This document shows, piece after piece, positions 16,004-25,700 of a DNA stretch of 43,212 nucleotides (positions are counted from its first letter, which is position 1; each line of letters begins with the position of its first letter). The stretch comes from Trachelipus rathkii. Lineage: Eukaryota; Arthropoda; Malacostraca; Isopoda; Trachelipodidae. The position numbers and the translations under genes were made by a program. The notes below the pieces were generated by a model. The model was not told the DNA's origin, searched no databases, and was given only the letters and a program-made list of their open reading frames with translations. The DNA lies in NCBI GenBank assembly GCA_015478945.1, contig JABUQX010113606.1:1-43212 (forward strand), given 5' to 3'.

Positions 16004-16708
16004 TCAATCAACACGCTCTTTAAGAACATTTTCATGGAGAGGGTTGCTATAGAGAAAACAAGAAAAAGGTGATTTTGCTTCTTTTCCGCTCGCGACGACG
16101 CAGATATCCACGCACCTCCCGGTAACTCTAAGAAAATCGAAGTCGTATCTTGTTAAGTCTCTAGGAGGATACTTGTAAAGGTCTTCGAGCTTGTAGCCGA
16201 TACTATAATCGTACCAATCATAGACTTGAATTTTACGAAAACTGGTCGCTATATAGAATTTGGAGACTATACACTCATGGAGGTGGCCCATTGTACGTCC
16301 AGTGTTGCAACATTTCGTGTACGCCATTCCGAAATATATAGGATATGGTATTCCTTCTATTCCAAAATAGAGCGTTTTGTTAACGAATTTCATATAATAA
16401 ATTTCACTCTCGCGTATTTCTAAATCAAACATTTTCATGCCTTTTATGAACGTCGATTGATTTTTACCGTGGTATATTTCGAAATGGAAATCCAGCATCG
16501 ACGACTCCCATTTACATTCTTTAGATATAGTTTTCTTGAAATGGAGTTTTTCTGTCGTCAAATTTATAAAATGATTGCCAAAATCGAAAGACGGGTATGA
16601 TCTAATGCAAACTTCTTTTCTTTCAATTTCTTTTGCGGCGTCTGAGCCAAGTTGTGTCGATTGAAGGATCAATATTGATAATATTATAATCGATACGTTC
16701 GTCATCAT
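16004..16708 (-). CDS. Family B small secreted glycoprotein, copy 1
   Basis: A complete 234-residue paralogue of the 14809-15495 protein, with a signal peptide (about 1-24), VCIRSYPSFDFGNHFIN, SKEC, NKTLYFGIEGIP and the C-terminal GRCVDICVVA...FSCFLYSNP. It has no membrane helix after the signal. The central segment (about residues 130-180) differs most from its sister and carries more Tyr and aromatic residues, as expected of a variable surface. The start is set by the signal sequence; a second Met follows the first directly. Unknown function, probably secreted. Confidence 0.8.
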   Translation of the reverse strand: MMTNVSIIILSILILQSTQLGSDAAKEIERKEVCIRSYPSFDFGNHFINLTTEKLHFKKTISKECKWESSMLDFHFEIYHGKNQSTFIKGMKMFDLEIRESEIYYMKFVNKTLYFGIEGIPYPIYFGMAYTKCCNTGRTMGHLHECIVSKFYIATSFRKIQVYDWYDYSIGYKLEDLYKYPPRDLTRYDFDFLRVTGRCVDICVVASGKEAKSPFSCFLYSNPLHENVLKERVD

Positions 16709-17103
16709 TTCTGCGGAATTAACTTTCCCGTTGTCGTGATAGTACTCGGGCGAGAAATGAAAAAAAAATTGGTAGGTTTTGTTTAAATAGAGAAAAAAAT
16801 GGTTGGTTTGTTATATTTAAATTAATCTTCTAGGTATTAAAAAATACTTTTTTTTATACTTTTTTTAGGTTAAATAATTTTTAAAATACCGTTTTCAGGA
16901 AGAAATATAACGATTGAAATAAAATAGATTTTATTTTGTCACTGACGTTTATGACGGAACAAAACTATAGAGGTAAACCCTAGTAAAGCAGATACTTTTA
17001 ACCTAATTTTTTCTGGCAATGTTGTCCTCTTTTAGTATATAATAACTATAAGTGGTTTTTGTATTAAAAAGTAGTAACCCGAATTGGTGTTGCTGAATAT
17101 TTA
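16709..17103. other. Spacer between the family B gene and the lipid phosphatase gene
   Basis: About 395 bases. Positions 16752-16814 repeat the 5'-flank block of the sister gene. The remainder is AT-rich and shows no gene. The right end is the 3' flank of the phosphatase gene. Confidence 0.45.
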
Positions 17104-17105
17104 TT
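17100..17105 (-). terminator. Polyadenylation signal overlapping the phosphatase stop codon
   Basis: TTTATT on the plus strand reads AATAAA on the gene strand and overlaps the TAA stop at 17104-17106. The same compact arrangement occurs at 18875-18880 and 40122-40127. Confidence 0.5.
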
Positions 17106-18105
17106 AGGGAAGAGTCTCATTAATAAAAGAGCACTCTGGTGGTGGTGTGCACGACGAATATCTAAAAATTTCCGCCTCCCCTTTAGGGCAAAACTCGTTG
17201 TTATTATTTAGCATACTCGTATCTTCGAGGCTGATTTTTCTCGATTTTTCGCTCGTGCGCCAATTAGCTTCTTTTTCTTCTTCTTCTTCTTTTTCTTGTT
17301 TTGGGCTTCTGGTTTCATGGCGGTATTTGCGACCGTGAAATTTTAGTATAGCGAAACTGGAAAAAGCAGAAAATAGTACTCCGTTTATGAAACCGGCTAT
17401 TACGTCGGACCAGTGATGATGGTGATCGGCGACGCGAGATATCGAAACCGCCACCGCTAAAATAAACCAAACGTATTGGATAAAGGGTTTGATTAGAACG
17501 TACTCCTTTTCGATCTTGGTATTGTATTGTAGGTAAAAAATCGCGAAGGATGAACTGAACGCCGACACCGAGGCGTGCGCCGATACAAACGAGAGTCTCG
17601 CTTTTTTCACTAATTCGTTGATGTTTTCGTTGACGCTATTGGTGCAAACATCGCCCCCAATAATATAACGATTCTTCTGCGAGCACTCGTTCTTTGGGTC
17701 ACAAAGGTTCAAAAAATGGGGTCGTAATGCGCCTAGTGTAAATTTGAAGACTTCTACAGTTAAAACGGATAGCCCGAATCCGAAGGCGAACACTTTTAAA
17801 ACCTCGTACAGAGAATGTAACCACCTCGACGTCGTAAAAGTTTCATCCTTTACCATTCTCGCGTACTCCAGAATTGAAATCATGATAATCGGCACGCTTA
17901 TAAAAAAGACGAGCAGATACGAGGTAGGGACTATCGGATCTTCATAAGGGTATCTGATCGAACTATCATCGCAGAAGAATCCTTGTTGACGGGGTTCGAT
18001 AGCGAATTCGAAAATGAAAACTGGAGCGATCGCAAAAAGTAGAAACAGCGCGTCTATTGAGAAGACGACGATCGCCTTTTTCGAAAAACCTTGTCGCGAC
18101 ATCAT
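17104..18105 (-). CDS. Lipid phosphate phosphatase (PAP2 superfamily), multi-pass membrane enzyme
   Basis: A 333-residue protein of the animal LPP/wunen type, which dephosphorylates phosphatidate, lysophosphatidate and sphingosine-1-phosphate at membranes. All three catalytic blocks are present: KFTLGALRP (residues 121-129, KX6RP), SFVSAHAS (172-179, the PSGH block with the catalytic His 177 kept but Pro-Ser-Gly altered to Val-Ser-Ala) and SRVADHHHHWSD (223-234, SRX5HX3D with His 230 and Asp 234). About six hydrophobic segments fit the family topology (near 11-32, 62-80, 101-120, 180-194, 210-224 and 236-253). The C-terminal 75 residues are charged and low-complexity, probably cytoplasmic. 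A plus-strand ctcttttatag at 18185-18195 gives TATAAAAG about 85 bases before the ATG. Probably captured from an animal host and likely active. Confidence 0.9.
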   Translation of the reverse strand: MMSRQGFSKKAIVVFSIDALFLLFAIAPVFIFEFAIEPRQQGFFCDDSSIRYPYEDPIVPTSYLLVFFISVPIIMISILEYARMVKDETFTTSRWLHSLYEVLKVFAFGFGLSVLTVEVFKFTLGALRPHFLNLCDPKNECSQKNRYIIGGDVCTNSVNENINELVKKARLSFVSAHASVSAFSSSFAIFYLQYNTKIEKEYVLIKPFIQYVWFILAVAVSISRVADHHHHWSDVIAGFINGVLFSAFSSFAILKFHGRKYRHETRSPKQEKEEEEEKEANWRTSEKSRKISLEDTSMLNNNNEFCPKGEAEIFRYSSCTPPPECSFINETLP

Positions 18106-18184
18106 GCTACCTTAATTGAGGATTCTTTACTTCAATTTGCTCTTTTTCGTGGTATTCAGAACTGCTGATGGACTGGATAAAAAT

Positions 18185-18195
18185 CTCTTTTATAG
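18185..18195 (-). promoter_or_regulatory. TATA box of the lipid phosphatase gene
   Basis: CTATAAAAGAG on the gene strand about 80-90 bases upstream of the ATG, a good match to a eukaryotic TATA box in an otherwise AT-rich spacer. Confidence 0.5.
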
Positions 18196-18365
18196 TTTGA
18201 TTTGATATTTTGGCACAAATTTTATGTGTTTTCTTTTCGGGAATTAATATTTTATTTAAAAATTCAGATTTTTGTTAATTAAATAAAAAAAACATATTGT
18301 TCATAGTAATGATAATATAATAATGATATTTAATATAATAATAATCTATAGTATTTTTATAGCGC

Positions 18366-18521
<156 letters not shown>

Positions 18522-18528
18522 TATAAAA

Positions 18529-18879
18529 ATGATCGAGTACCCTCGTTGGCTAACGTTCGTTTCCTTGTGGCTACTCGTGATAGTGGTCTACGCGACCTGC
18601 AGTTATTTCATAGTCCAGAGCTCTGATCGAGCCAACGATCGCCGACATTTGCTCAGAGGCGTTTACGACATTTCTCCGCGACAAATAGGAAAGCTCGTTT
18701 ATTTTAACGGCGATAGCGAAATTTTGAAAACGAGCAGAGGGCGAAAGGAAGTTGAGCGATTAATTTTACACCCCGGAACGTATTTGCGAGACGCCTTCGG
18801 GACGTCGTTTGGCTATAAAAAGAGCTTCACAGATAAACAGTACGACGCCTTTCTAAAGCCCGGGATGTTGTTAAAATAA
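18529..18879 (+). CDS. Small protein with an N-terminal membrane anchor
   Basis: A complete 116-residue protein. Residues 7-28 (WLTFVSLWLLVIVVYATCSYF) form a hydrophobic signal-anchor; the remaining 88 residues are charged, without cysteines, and end with GMLLK. No family is recognised. It starts 8 bases after the AAT repeat, so its 5' leader must run through that repeat. It converges on the dUTPase gene, and AATAAA overlaps its stop codon. It could be a small virion membrane protein, but nothing in the sequence proves this. The residue pattern and clean ends make a real gene likely. Confidence 0.7.
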   Translation: MIEYPRWLTFVSLWLLVIVVYATCSYFIVQSSDRANDRRHLLRGVYDISPRQIGKLVYFNGDSEILKTSRGRKEVERLILHPGTYLRDAFGTSFGYKKSFTDKQYDAFLKPGMLLK

Positions 18880-18902
18880 AGGATAAAATATAATTCTTTA
18901 TT
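18875..18902. terminator. Back-to-back polyadenylation signals for converging genes
   Basis: AATAAA at 18875-18880 on the plus strand overlaps the stop of the small membrane protein; TTTATT at 18897-18902 gives AATAAA on the minus strand for the dUTPase gene, about 24 bases past its final stop. This is a compact tail-to-tail arrangement. Confidence 0.6.
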
Positions 18903-18925
18903 GAAAATAACGACACATTAACTAT

Positions 18926-19438
18926 TTAGACGAGTGCTTCGTTCAACTTTGAAGACTTGAATCCTTTCGAGCCCCTTTCTCTCTTCTCCGATCGGGGAGC
19001 TGATGTCGTTGTCTTCTTCGCCGTTGACTCGTGGTAGTAAGGTTCAATTTTTTCAAGTCTTTCGATATTAGCATTTTAAAATTTTTCTAGGATAAATTGG
19101 ACCAGATGATCGCCTTTTCTTATTTTGAAATCTTTATCGAGACTCTCGTTGCGTAGTACGACGTGAACATTTCCACGGTAGTCGCCGTCGACGAGGCCAC
19201 CGCGCACGTCTATTCCTTCCTTCGCTAAGCCGGATCGAAGGGCGATGCGCCCGTAACAGTTTTTAGGAATGTCGAAAATAATATCCAAGGGCACGGATTT
19301 TAAGGTCCCTTAGGGTACCATGATGTTCCTCGGGGCGGCCAGATCGTAGCCGGCTGACCCCGCGTACGCTTTAAACGGATGGTGAATGTTCCCATTCAGC
19401 AATTGGTAGTATAAAGTTTTTTCTTTTTTACTTTCCAT
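18926..19438 (-). pseudogene. dut: dUTPase gene interrupted by two in-frame TAA codons
   Basis: dUTPase hydrolyses dUTP to dUMP and keeps uracil out of DNA. Read from the ATG at 19436-19438, one frame of 171 codons carries all five motifs of the trimeric family in order: motif 1 SAGYDL (codons 28-33), motif 2 RSGLA (68-72), motif 3 GIDVRGGLVDGDYRG (75-89, with the catalytic Asp), motif 4 RKGDHLVQF (107-115) and a motif 5-like RGSKGFKS (155-162). Within this frame stand TAA at codon 43 (19310-19312) and TAA at codon 121 (19076-19078); a final TAA ends it at 18926-18928. The piece between the stops (from a Met at 19294) would lack motifs 1 and 5. Because the frame is otherwise kept, the nonsense changes are recent, errors, or read through. 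Motif 5 has Lys in place of the usual Gly before Ser. Confidence 0.85.
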
Positions 19439-19722
19439 TGTGGTGTCGTCCGTCGGTTTAAAAAAATTATACGGACGCCTTTCTTTTAATATTTCTTCAT
19501 TTTTTTAATTATATTTTTTTTAAAAAAACAACGGACAATAAATATTTATATAAATTTTTCATTTTTCACAAAATTTATTTTTATACGCGATAAAACATTT
19601 ACGCAAATTTATCGCAAATTTTTTTCTTTAGACGAACAATAATAGTATCATCGATCGCGGTACTTTCAACTTAATAGTTTCGAGAAATACGAAAGAAATA
19701 CCCCTTCTTTCAAATTCGAGAC

Positions 19723-22700
19723 ATGGGCCCTTCACGACCTTATCATCAACGCGAGTCACGCTTCGCTAAATTGAAAAATAAGCTCGAAGATGAGGAATTA
19801 AAGAATCCTTATGCTGAGAAGAAGAAGAAAACGTGGAAAGACAAGGGGAAGAACGCTGTGGGTTTTGCGAAGGATCGAGCGAAGAAGGCGTGGAATTTCA
19901 AGGGTGATGGAACAACAATAGAAGAACCGGTGATAAACATTATTGACATAGAGAGCAAACCCGCAACGACGAAAAATGACGATCAACGCGTTTTTGGAAC
20001 GAATTCTGACGACCCGAGTGTTTTCCTCGTTAATACAAATAGTAAGGGCGCGGGCTCCGGAGGTGACAAAAATGATGATGACCGCGGTATTCTCGATAAT
20101 AATAATAAAGACGAAGAGCATAGCAACGATAAAGAAAAAGGGATTAACGAAAATGGGAGCGGCGATGGTTCTCAAGGCTTCGCTTCACCAACGGCCTCGA
20201 GAGAATTCTTAACCGATGACAAAAATGATGGTGACAACAATGGTGATGGTGTCGATAATAACGATCGTAAGGATGAAGAGCCTAGCCACGACACCGAAGT
20301 AGAGGCGGGCGAAAATCTCAACGTCGATGGTTCCCAACGCCCCGTCTCACCCTCGGTTTTGAGCGTAGGTAAAAAAGAAAAAGAAAAAGAGGACGATGGT
20401 GATGATATAACGTCCGCTTCCGAGGGAGATGATACGGAGATTCCGAGCAGCAGCAAAGTTTACCTCGCTCAATCTTCCTTCGTGGACAAGTATTTCGATA
20501 GCGAAAAAAGATTAAGTACCTTTAACAAAGATATGTTTTTAAACGTTTCCCCCATTGGCGATACGATTCATATAAGGCTACCCAAGTCCTCCTCCTCGTC
20601 TTCCTCCTCTTCCTCCTCCTCGGAAATAGATTTGGAAAAAATCTTAAGCGATATTAATAAGGAGGCCGGAGTGAAGGAACGAGATTCCCGAGTCCTGGCC
20701 TTACGACTCGAATTCGACGAAGAAAATGACGGCGTGGAGGTGATCATCCCCCCTCGAATCGCCGACGAAATCGTAACGCTAATAGGTCGATTGGAAGTAA
20801 AGCTTTTTACCCTGTTGAGCGGAAGAAACGTTTTACCGTTTTCGAACGACGGTCGAATTCTAAAATTGGGGGGTGACGAAGGGAGAATAGGAAACCGCTA
20901 CAGGAAGAAAAGAAAAAATTTAATCGGAATAAAAATCGAAATCGAGAAGCTGAAAGCCGAATTAGCCAAGACCCTCGTTCTGCACGCGAATTCCTTTCAT
21001 TTGGAGATGATGGTCGTCTCGGTTTTGCTTATTAACTACGTTCAAACGTTTCTAGACTTGATCAATTTTTGCTTAGGGGACACTCCGCGTGAGAGAGACG
21101 TTTTAGAAGCGGACGTGTTTAGAGACCACGTATCCGAGACGAAAAAAGACAACACGATGAATCAAACCGTTATCGAGTTTTTATTCAAAGTCGTTTTAAT
21201 GTACGTTTGCGAAAAATTGAGTAGAAACGAAGGAAGCGAAAATGAGATCGTCTCTCCCGCCATAATGCAGTTCCTAAATAACGGCGACGGGTGCGCGAAG
21301 ACCCTCTTAAACGCCGAAATCGAAATTTTTCTGAAAGCCGCCGAAGCGATGGCGCTGCCGTTAATAAACGTAAAACCTAGCGAGCGCGGGTTCGAAGCCT
21401 ACGCGTCCGAAAAGAAAACGGGTAAACTCTTTACCTCCGGTGAAGATTTAATAGCGCATTTCAAAACTTGCGTCGGTCCTTTGAGCGAGGCGTTAATTCT
21501 GAAATCCTGGACGAAATCCGATTTTAAGAAACAAAAACGAACGAACAAAGGTATTCGCAAGCTCGTTTTTTATATAGCGAACAGTAAAGAGGCCCAAAAA
21601 ACGTTCAAAAAACTTTTGCCGAAGATCATCAAGTTCGATACGTCGTTGCGGAAGTTTGCACGCACTTCCGACCGGATCGAATCCTTCAGTTCGTCTTTCT
21701 CGCACGATGGCGCCGATAACGAGGCGGATATTATGAGCTCTTTCGAATTGGCGTTCGGAAGTTGCGGTGGCGTCGACGACTACGGTAGTAGTAGTAGTTC
21801 GGATGACGACGACTCAGGGAACGGAATTGGCGAAGAAGGGGGAGAACGGCGGCGACGGCTACGACGTTGGCGTAATAGTAAGGGCGACGACGCCGTTTTT
21901 TTCAAAGACCTGCAAAACTATAATAGAACCCTTGATCGCGTCAAGTCGTCCAAGTTTAGGAACCGGACTGTTTACCTGGAAAAGGGAAATATTATCGATT
22001 TTTTCTGCAGAGAAAATAGTAACAATATACTTTCGGGTTGCGTGGTATCTTCGGGTCCGGACCGTTTTATTTTCGCGGATGTGGAAGCGGCGATAATGGG
22101 CGCCCAGTTAAAAAACGCCCTAGCGCGAAGTAGGAATCTAAGCGCCGAAAAGGCCCGCGGCGAATTTATAAGCCCCCTCATGTTCGATCACGTTCACGAT
22201 CCCAGGACGAAGAGGGTTTTAAAGAAATACATGCTTTCTCTTGTTACTTTGATGCGACACGGAGGAAGAACTTTGAGATACGTGTTGCGAGAATGGTTAT
22301 TGAGAGACGAGAGTGTCGTGTCCAAAGAACTATACGACGTTTTAGTCAACGACTACGAATTTATCAATTCCAATTTCACGGACCCGAACTTGATTAATTT
22401 CGCTGAGAATTTGTACGGCGCGACTCAAAATCTAAAAAGCCAGAAAGTAAACAAGATCCTCAAAACCGTATCCGAGAAAATAGAGGCACTCACGAACAAA
22501 GATGAAGATGATGCAACCGATCCCTCTTCCTCAGCTTCCTCATTAACGTCCGTAGTAGATCCTCAAATTTCCGCGTCCGATTCTATAGAACTGAGCGAAT
22601 CGCTGCTAAAGTTTTTCTGGCTCCTCGAGTTCGTTCTCGAACAACCTACTGTCGAATTAAAGGTGAGCGCGCAAGTGAAGCAAGAAGATGTGAATTTCTT

Positions 22701-25700
22701 TCGCGACATAAAAACGTCGTTTGCAGGACTAGAGCCATTCGCGATTAGCTGGATTCGCAAAATTAAGGAAAATACCACGGATGATTTTGCGAAAATAACA
22801 ATTCCTAAATTTTTAAAGGTTTATTCTGAAATTATGGCCTGCCTTATCGCCTATTCTATGAACCCTAGCGGGCAAAATATTCCGCACGAAACGACGATGA
22901 AAAAAATGAGGAACGTCGAAAGAATCGTCGATGGCGTTATTCGAGCTCTCGGCGATATCACCGTTAAGATTCGGGAAACGAATAAGGTCATTCTGACATT
23001 GCCGCTGTCCGCCATGGCTTTAAAAAACCATTCTTGTTTGACCGAAAGGGCTTTCCGGGATGTCGTGACCGATTTAAGGGGTTTTATAAGTTTGCCCCCA
23101 AGATCGACTAGGAAGATAGATGAGGCTTCGGAAAAAGACGCCGACACTCGCAACAATAATAATAATAATATTCCCGGATGCCGGGAGTCGGATTACGCGA
23201 AAAACGAATTGGATAGATTAAACGTTCTAAAAAACCGAGACGTTAAAATGACGATGGGATCGATCTTGAAACCCCTTACGAAAATGAATTACAAATCCGG
23301 AAAAATTTACTACGGTCTGAAGGAAAATCGTCACGTGGAAGAGGGCGAAGGACTTGTCGTCGACGACGAGGGCGAAGGTGGAGGCGACGATCCCCATTCC
23401 GCCGTGATTAACGGCGACGATAAAATAGCCGATGCCGCCAAACGGTTTGTTCAGAACCCGGGCACGTTCGTCGCGTTTTATCAGGGTGACAAAAGCGTAT
23501 CTTCTTTGATAGGCGGCATTCACCAGGGAAAGTGGGTCGCAAACACTATCGATAATTACGCGTGCAATTTCACTTCGCCAGTCGATGAAAACGATTTGGG
23601 AGATATCGACGTCGGTAAAATAACTAACGCTATGGGTTGGGCCGATGACGATAAGCGGCAGCAGCAGCAGCACCAACGAAAGGGTGCGTCATCATCAATG
23701 ACATCCCCTTCGTCAAAAATGATTACCGTAATAGCCTCCAAGCTAGATTCCGTTTTAAAGGACGCTATTCGTAAAATGAAAGTGGTTATTACGAACGCGT
23801 CCCAAGTATCTAACCTAGTTTTGAATTTCAACGACGATGTTAACGTAAAGAGTAAAGCGAAATCCCTCTTAAAAAAACTGAAAAATATCAATAAAACGTA
23901 TTACGAGCATTTGGACTGGTCGTCGAATTACGGGGACGGGCGAGGACCGGATCTTACCAGTGGCAGCAGCAGCGGCGGCAGAGGCGCCAGTGGCAACGAC
24001 CCACCCCTTTATTTTCCGTTCATCGACGATTCGATCGGAAAAAGGAAACGAAATCGACATTCTCCATTCGACCACTTGGGCATTAGAACTCGCGATTATT
24101 TCGGTGATCAAAGTGATGATGATCATGACGACGACGACGGCGACGGCGACGGCGACGACGACGATGGAGAGGATGAAGAAAACGAGGATCGGCTCGGAAG
24201 AGGATTTCCATTAAATCGTAAACGCCGGTCGAGGTTCGAAATCGATAGGGATTGCGTGCTGAAATCCGAGAGTTGCGCGGTTTTACCGGGCAGCGTTAAG
24301 GCGTCGATAAATTCCATCGATCCGAACGACATGTTGGAGTATTTAAACTCCGCCGACGAATTACTCAACAAGATCGCGTTGAATTTGCAGAAGCTGCAGC
24401 GCCATAGGATTAATAACTATAGCGATCACGAGCGCATGTACGAAAAAATTACCCAAGTTTTGAATTTCCGTCCGGAAAATAACGATTTATTCGAGAACGC
24501 TCCCTTTTTCAACTCGAGGTATTTCTTCGTGATACGAGAATTTTTGAAGAAGGATCGCGAAAACGAGCCCTCGCGAAGAATTTCGCCCGAACTTACGACG
24601 CCTCTCGACAAATTAATGGCCCTAATGGGGGGCGATCCTTATACTTGCGAATACGTAACCCCCAAAATTTGCGACATCGTTGGCGAGGAGAAAATAATCG
24701 AAACTTTGATAACGAATTACGTACAAGGCGGCGGAGAAGCGCTTTTTTCGCATTTAATAGAAGAGATAATAAAATCAGGCGCGCGTTTCAACGACGAGGA
24801 TATCGAGGCGCTCAAAAAAATTCGAAAATGCGCGGGTAGTGTCGACGCTCAACTTAAAAAGCTAAAAGCTTCCGAGCTAGTCCTCGATAGCGATGGGAAT
24901 CAAAAAATGAAAAAGAAGAAAATAAAGGGGCCCGATCAATTAGTGAGCGAACAAGTTCTCGTGTTTTTGGAGCGAAAAAAACATTTTTCATCGGGAGGAG
25001 GAGGCACGTTGTTCGATGAAGATTATTGCTCCTCAGACGACGAGAACAGCAGCAGCAGCAGCAGCAGTAGTAGTATTAGTGCGAGAAGCGAGACAGAAGG
25101 TGAATCAAGCGATAGTGGCAGCAGCAGCAGTAGTAGTAGCGGTAGCTCTGACGACGAGGATGATTTTAGTAGTGGGAGTGAAAGCGGTAGTGGCAGTGGA
25201 AGTGGCAGTAGTGAAAACGATGACGACGACGAAGGTGTAGATGGCGATGAGCGGGAGGCTATGGCTCTTCGAAGGAAAAGAAGAAGAAGGAAAAGAAGAA
25301 ACGTTTTGATATCCGACGAGTTTGCGGTTGGGTTCGCGAGATTCGGATTGCGCGATATCAAAGAGAAATTATCGCAGCTCAAAAAAACTATAGAAACCAA
25401 TCAGAGTAACTACGAAAAACTGTTGAAAGTTTTTCGAGACTCGATCTATACCACCGACAGTCGAGATAATGCCACCGACTGGGAAAACGTGTTTCGAATC
25501 ATTTGTTTTTCCGACGAAATCGATAAGACGATAAGCCAGTTATCGCCGATAATTAGAGACGCTTATAAAAACGCCAATATGCTTTGGAACGATTATCTTC
25601 CCAGTTTCACGGAAGAAACCATGAAAAAGATTCACGGCGAAGGAAGAAAGAGCACCGTCGTCAGTAGCTGGTGGCGATTTTTGAATGACGATGACGGTGG

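Noticed and set aside
19076..19294. Short 72-residue frame as a complete small dUTPase
   Set aside because: It lacks motifs 1 and 5, which are found in the same frame beyond the TAA codons on either side, so it is a fragment of a longer gene.
20172..20456. Minus-strand frames inside the giant gene and other long genes (Ser/Leu-rich, for example 20172-20456 and 25023-25400)
   Set aside because: They are antisense shadows of Asp/Ser-rich low-complexity coding sequence and have no features of their own.
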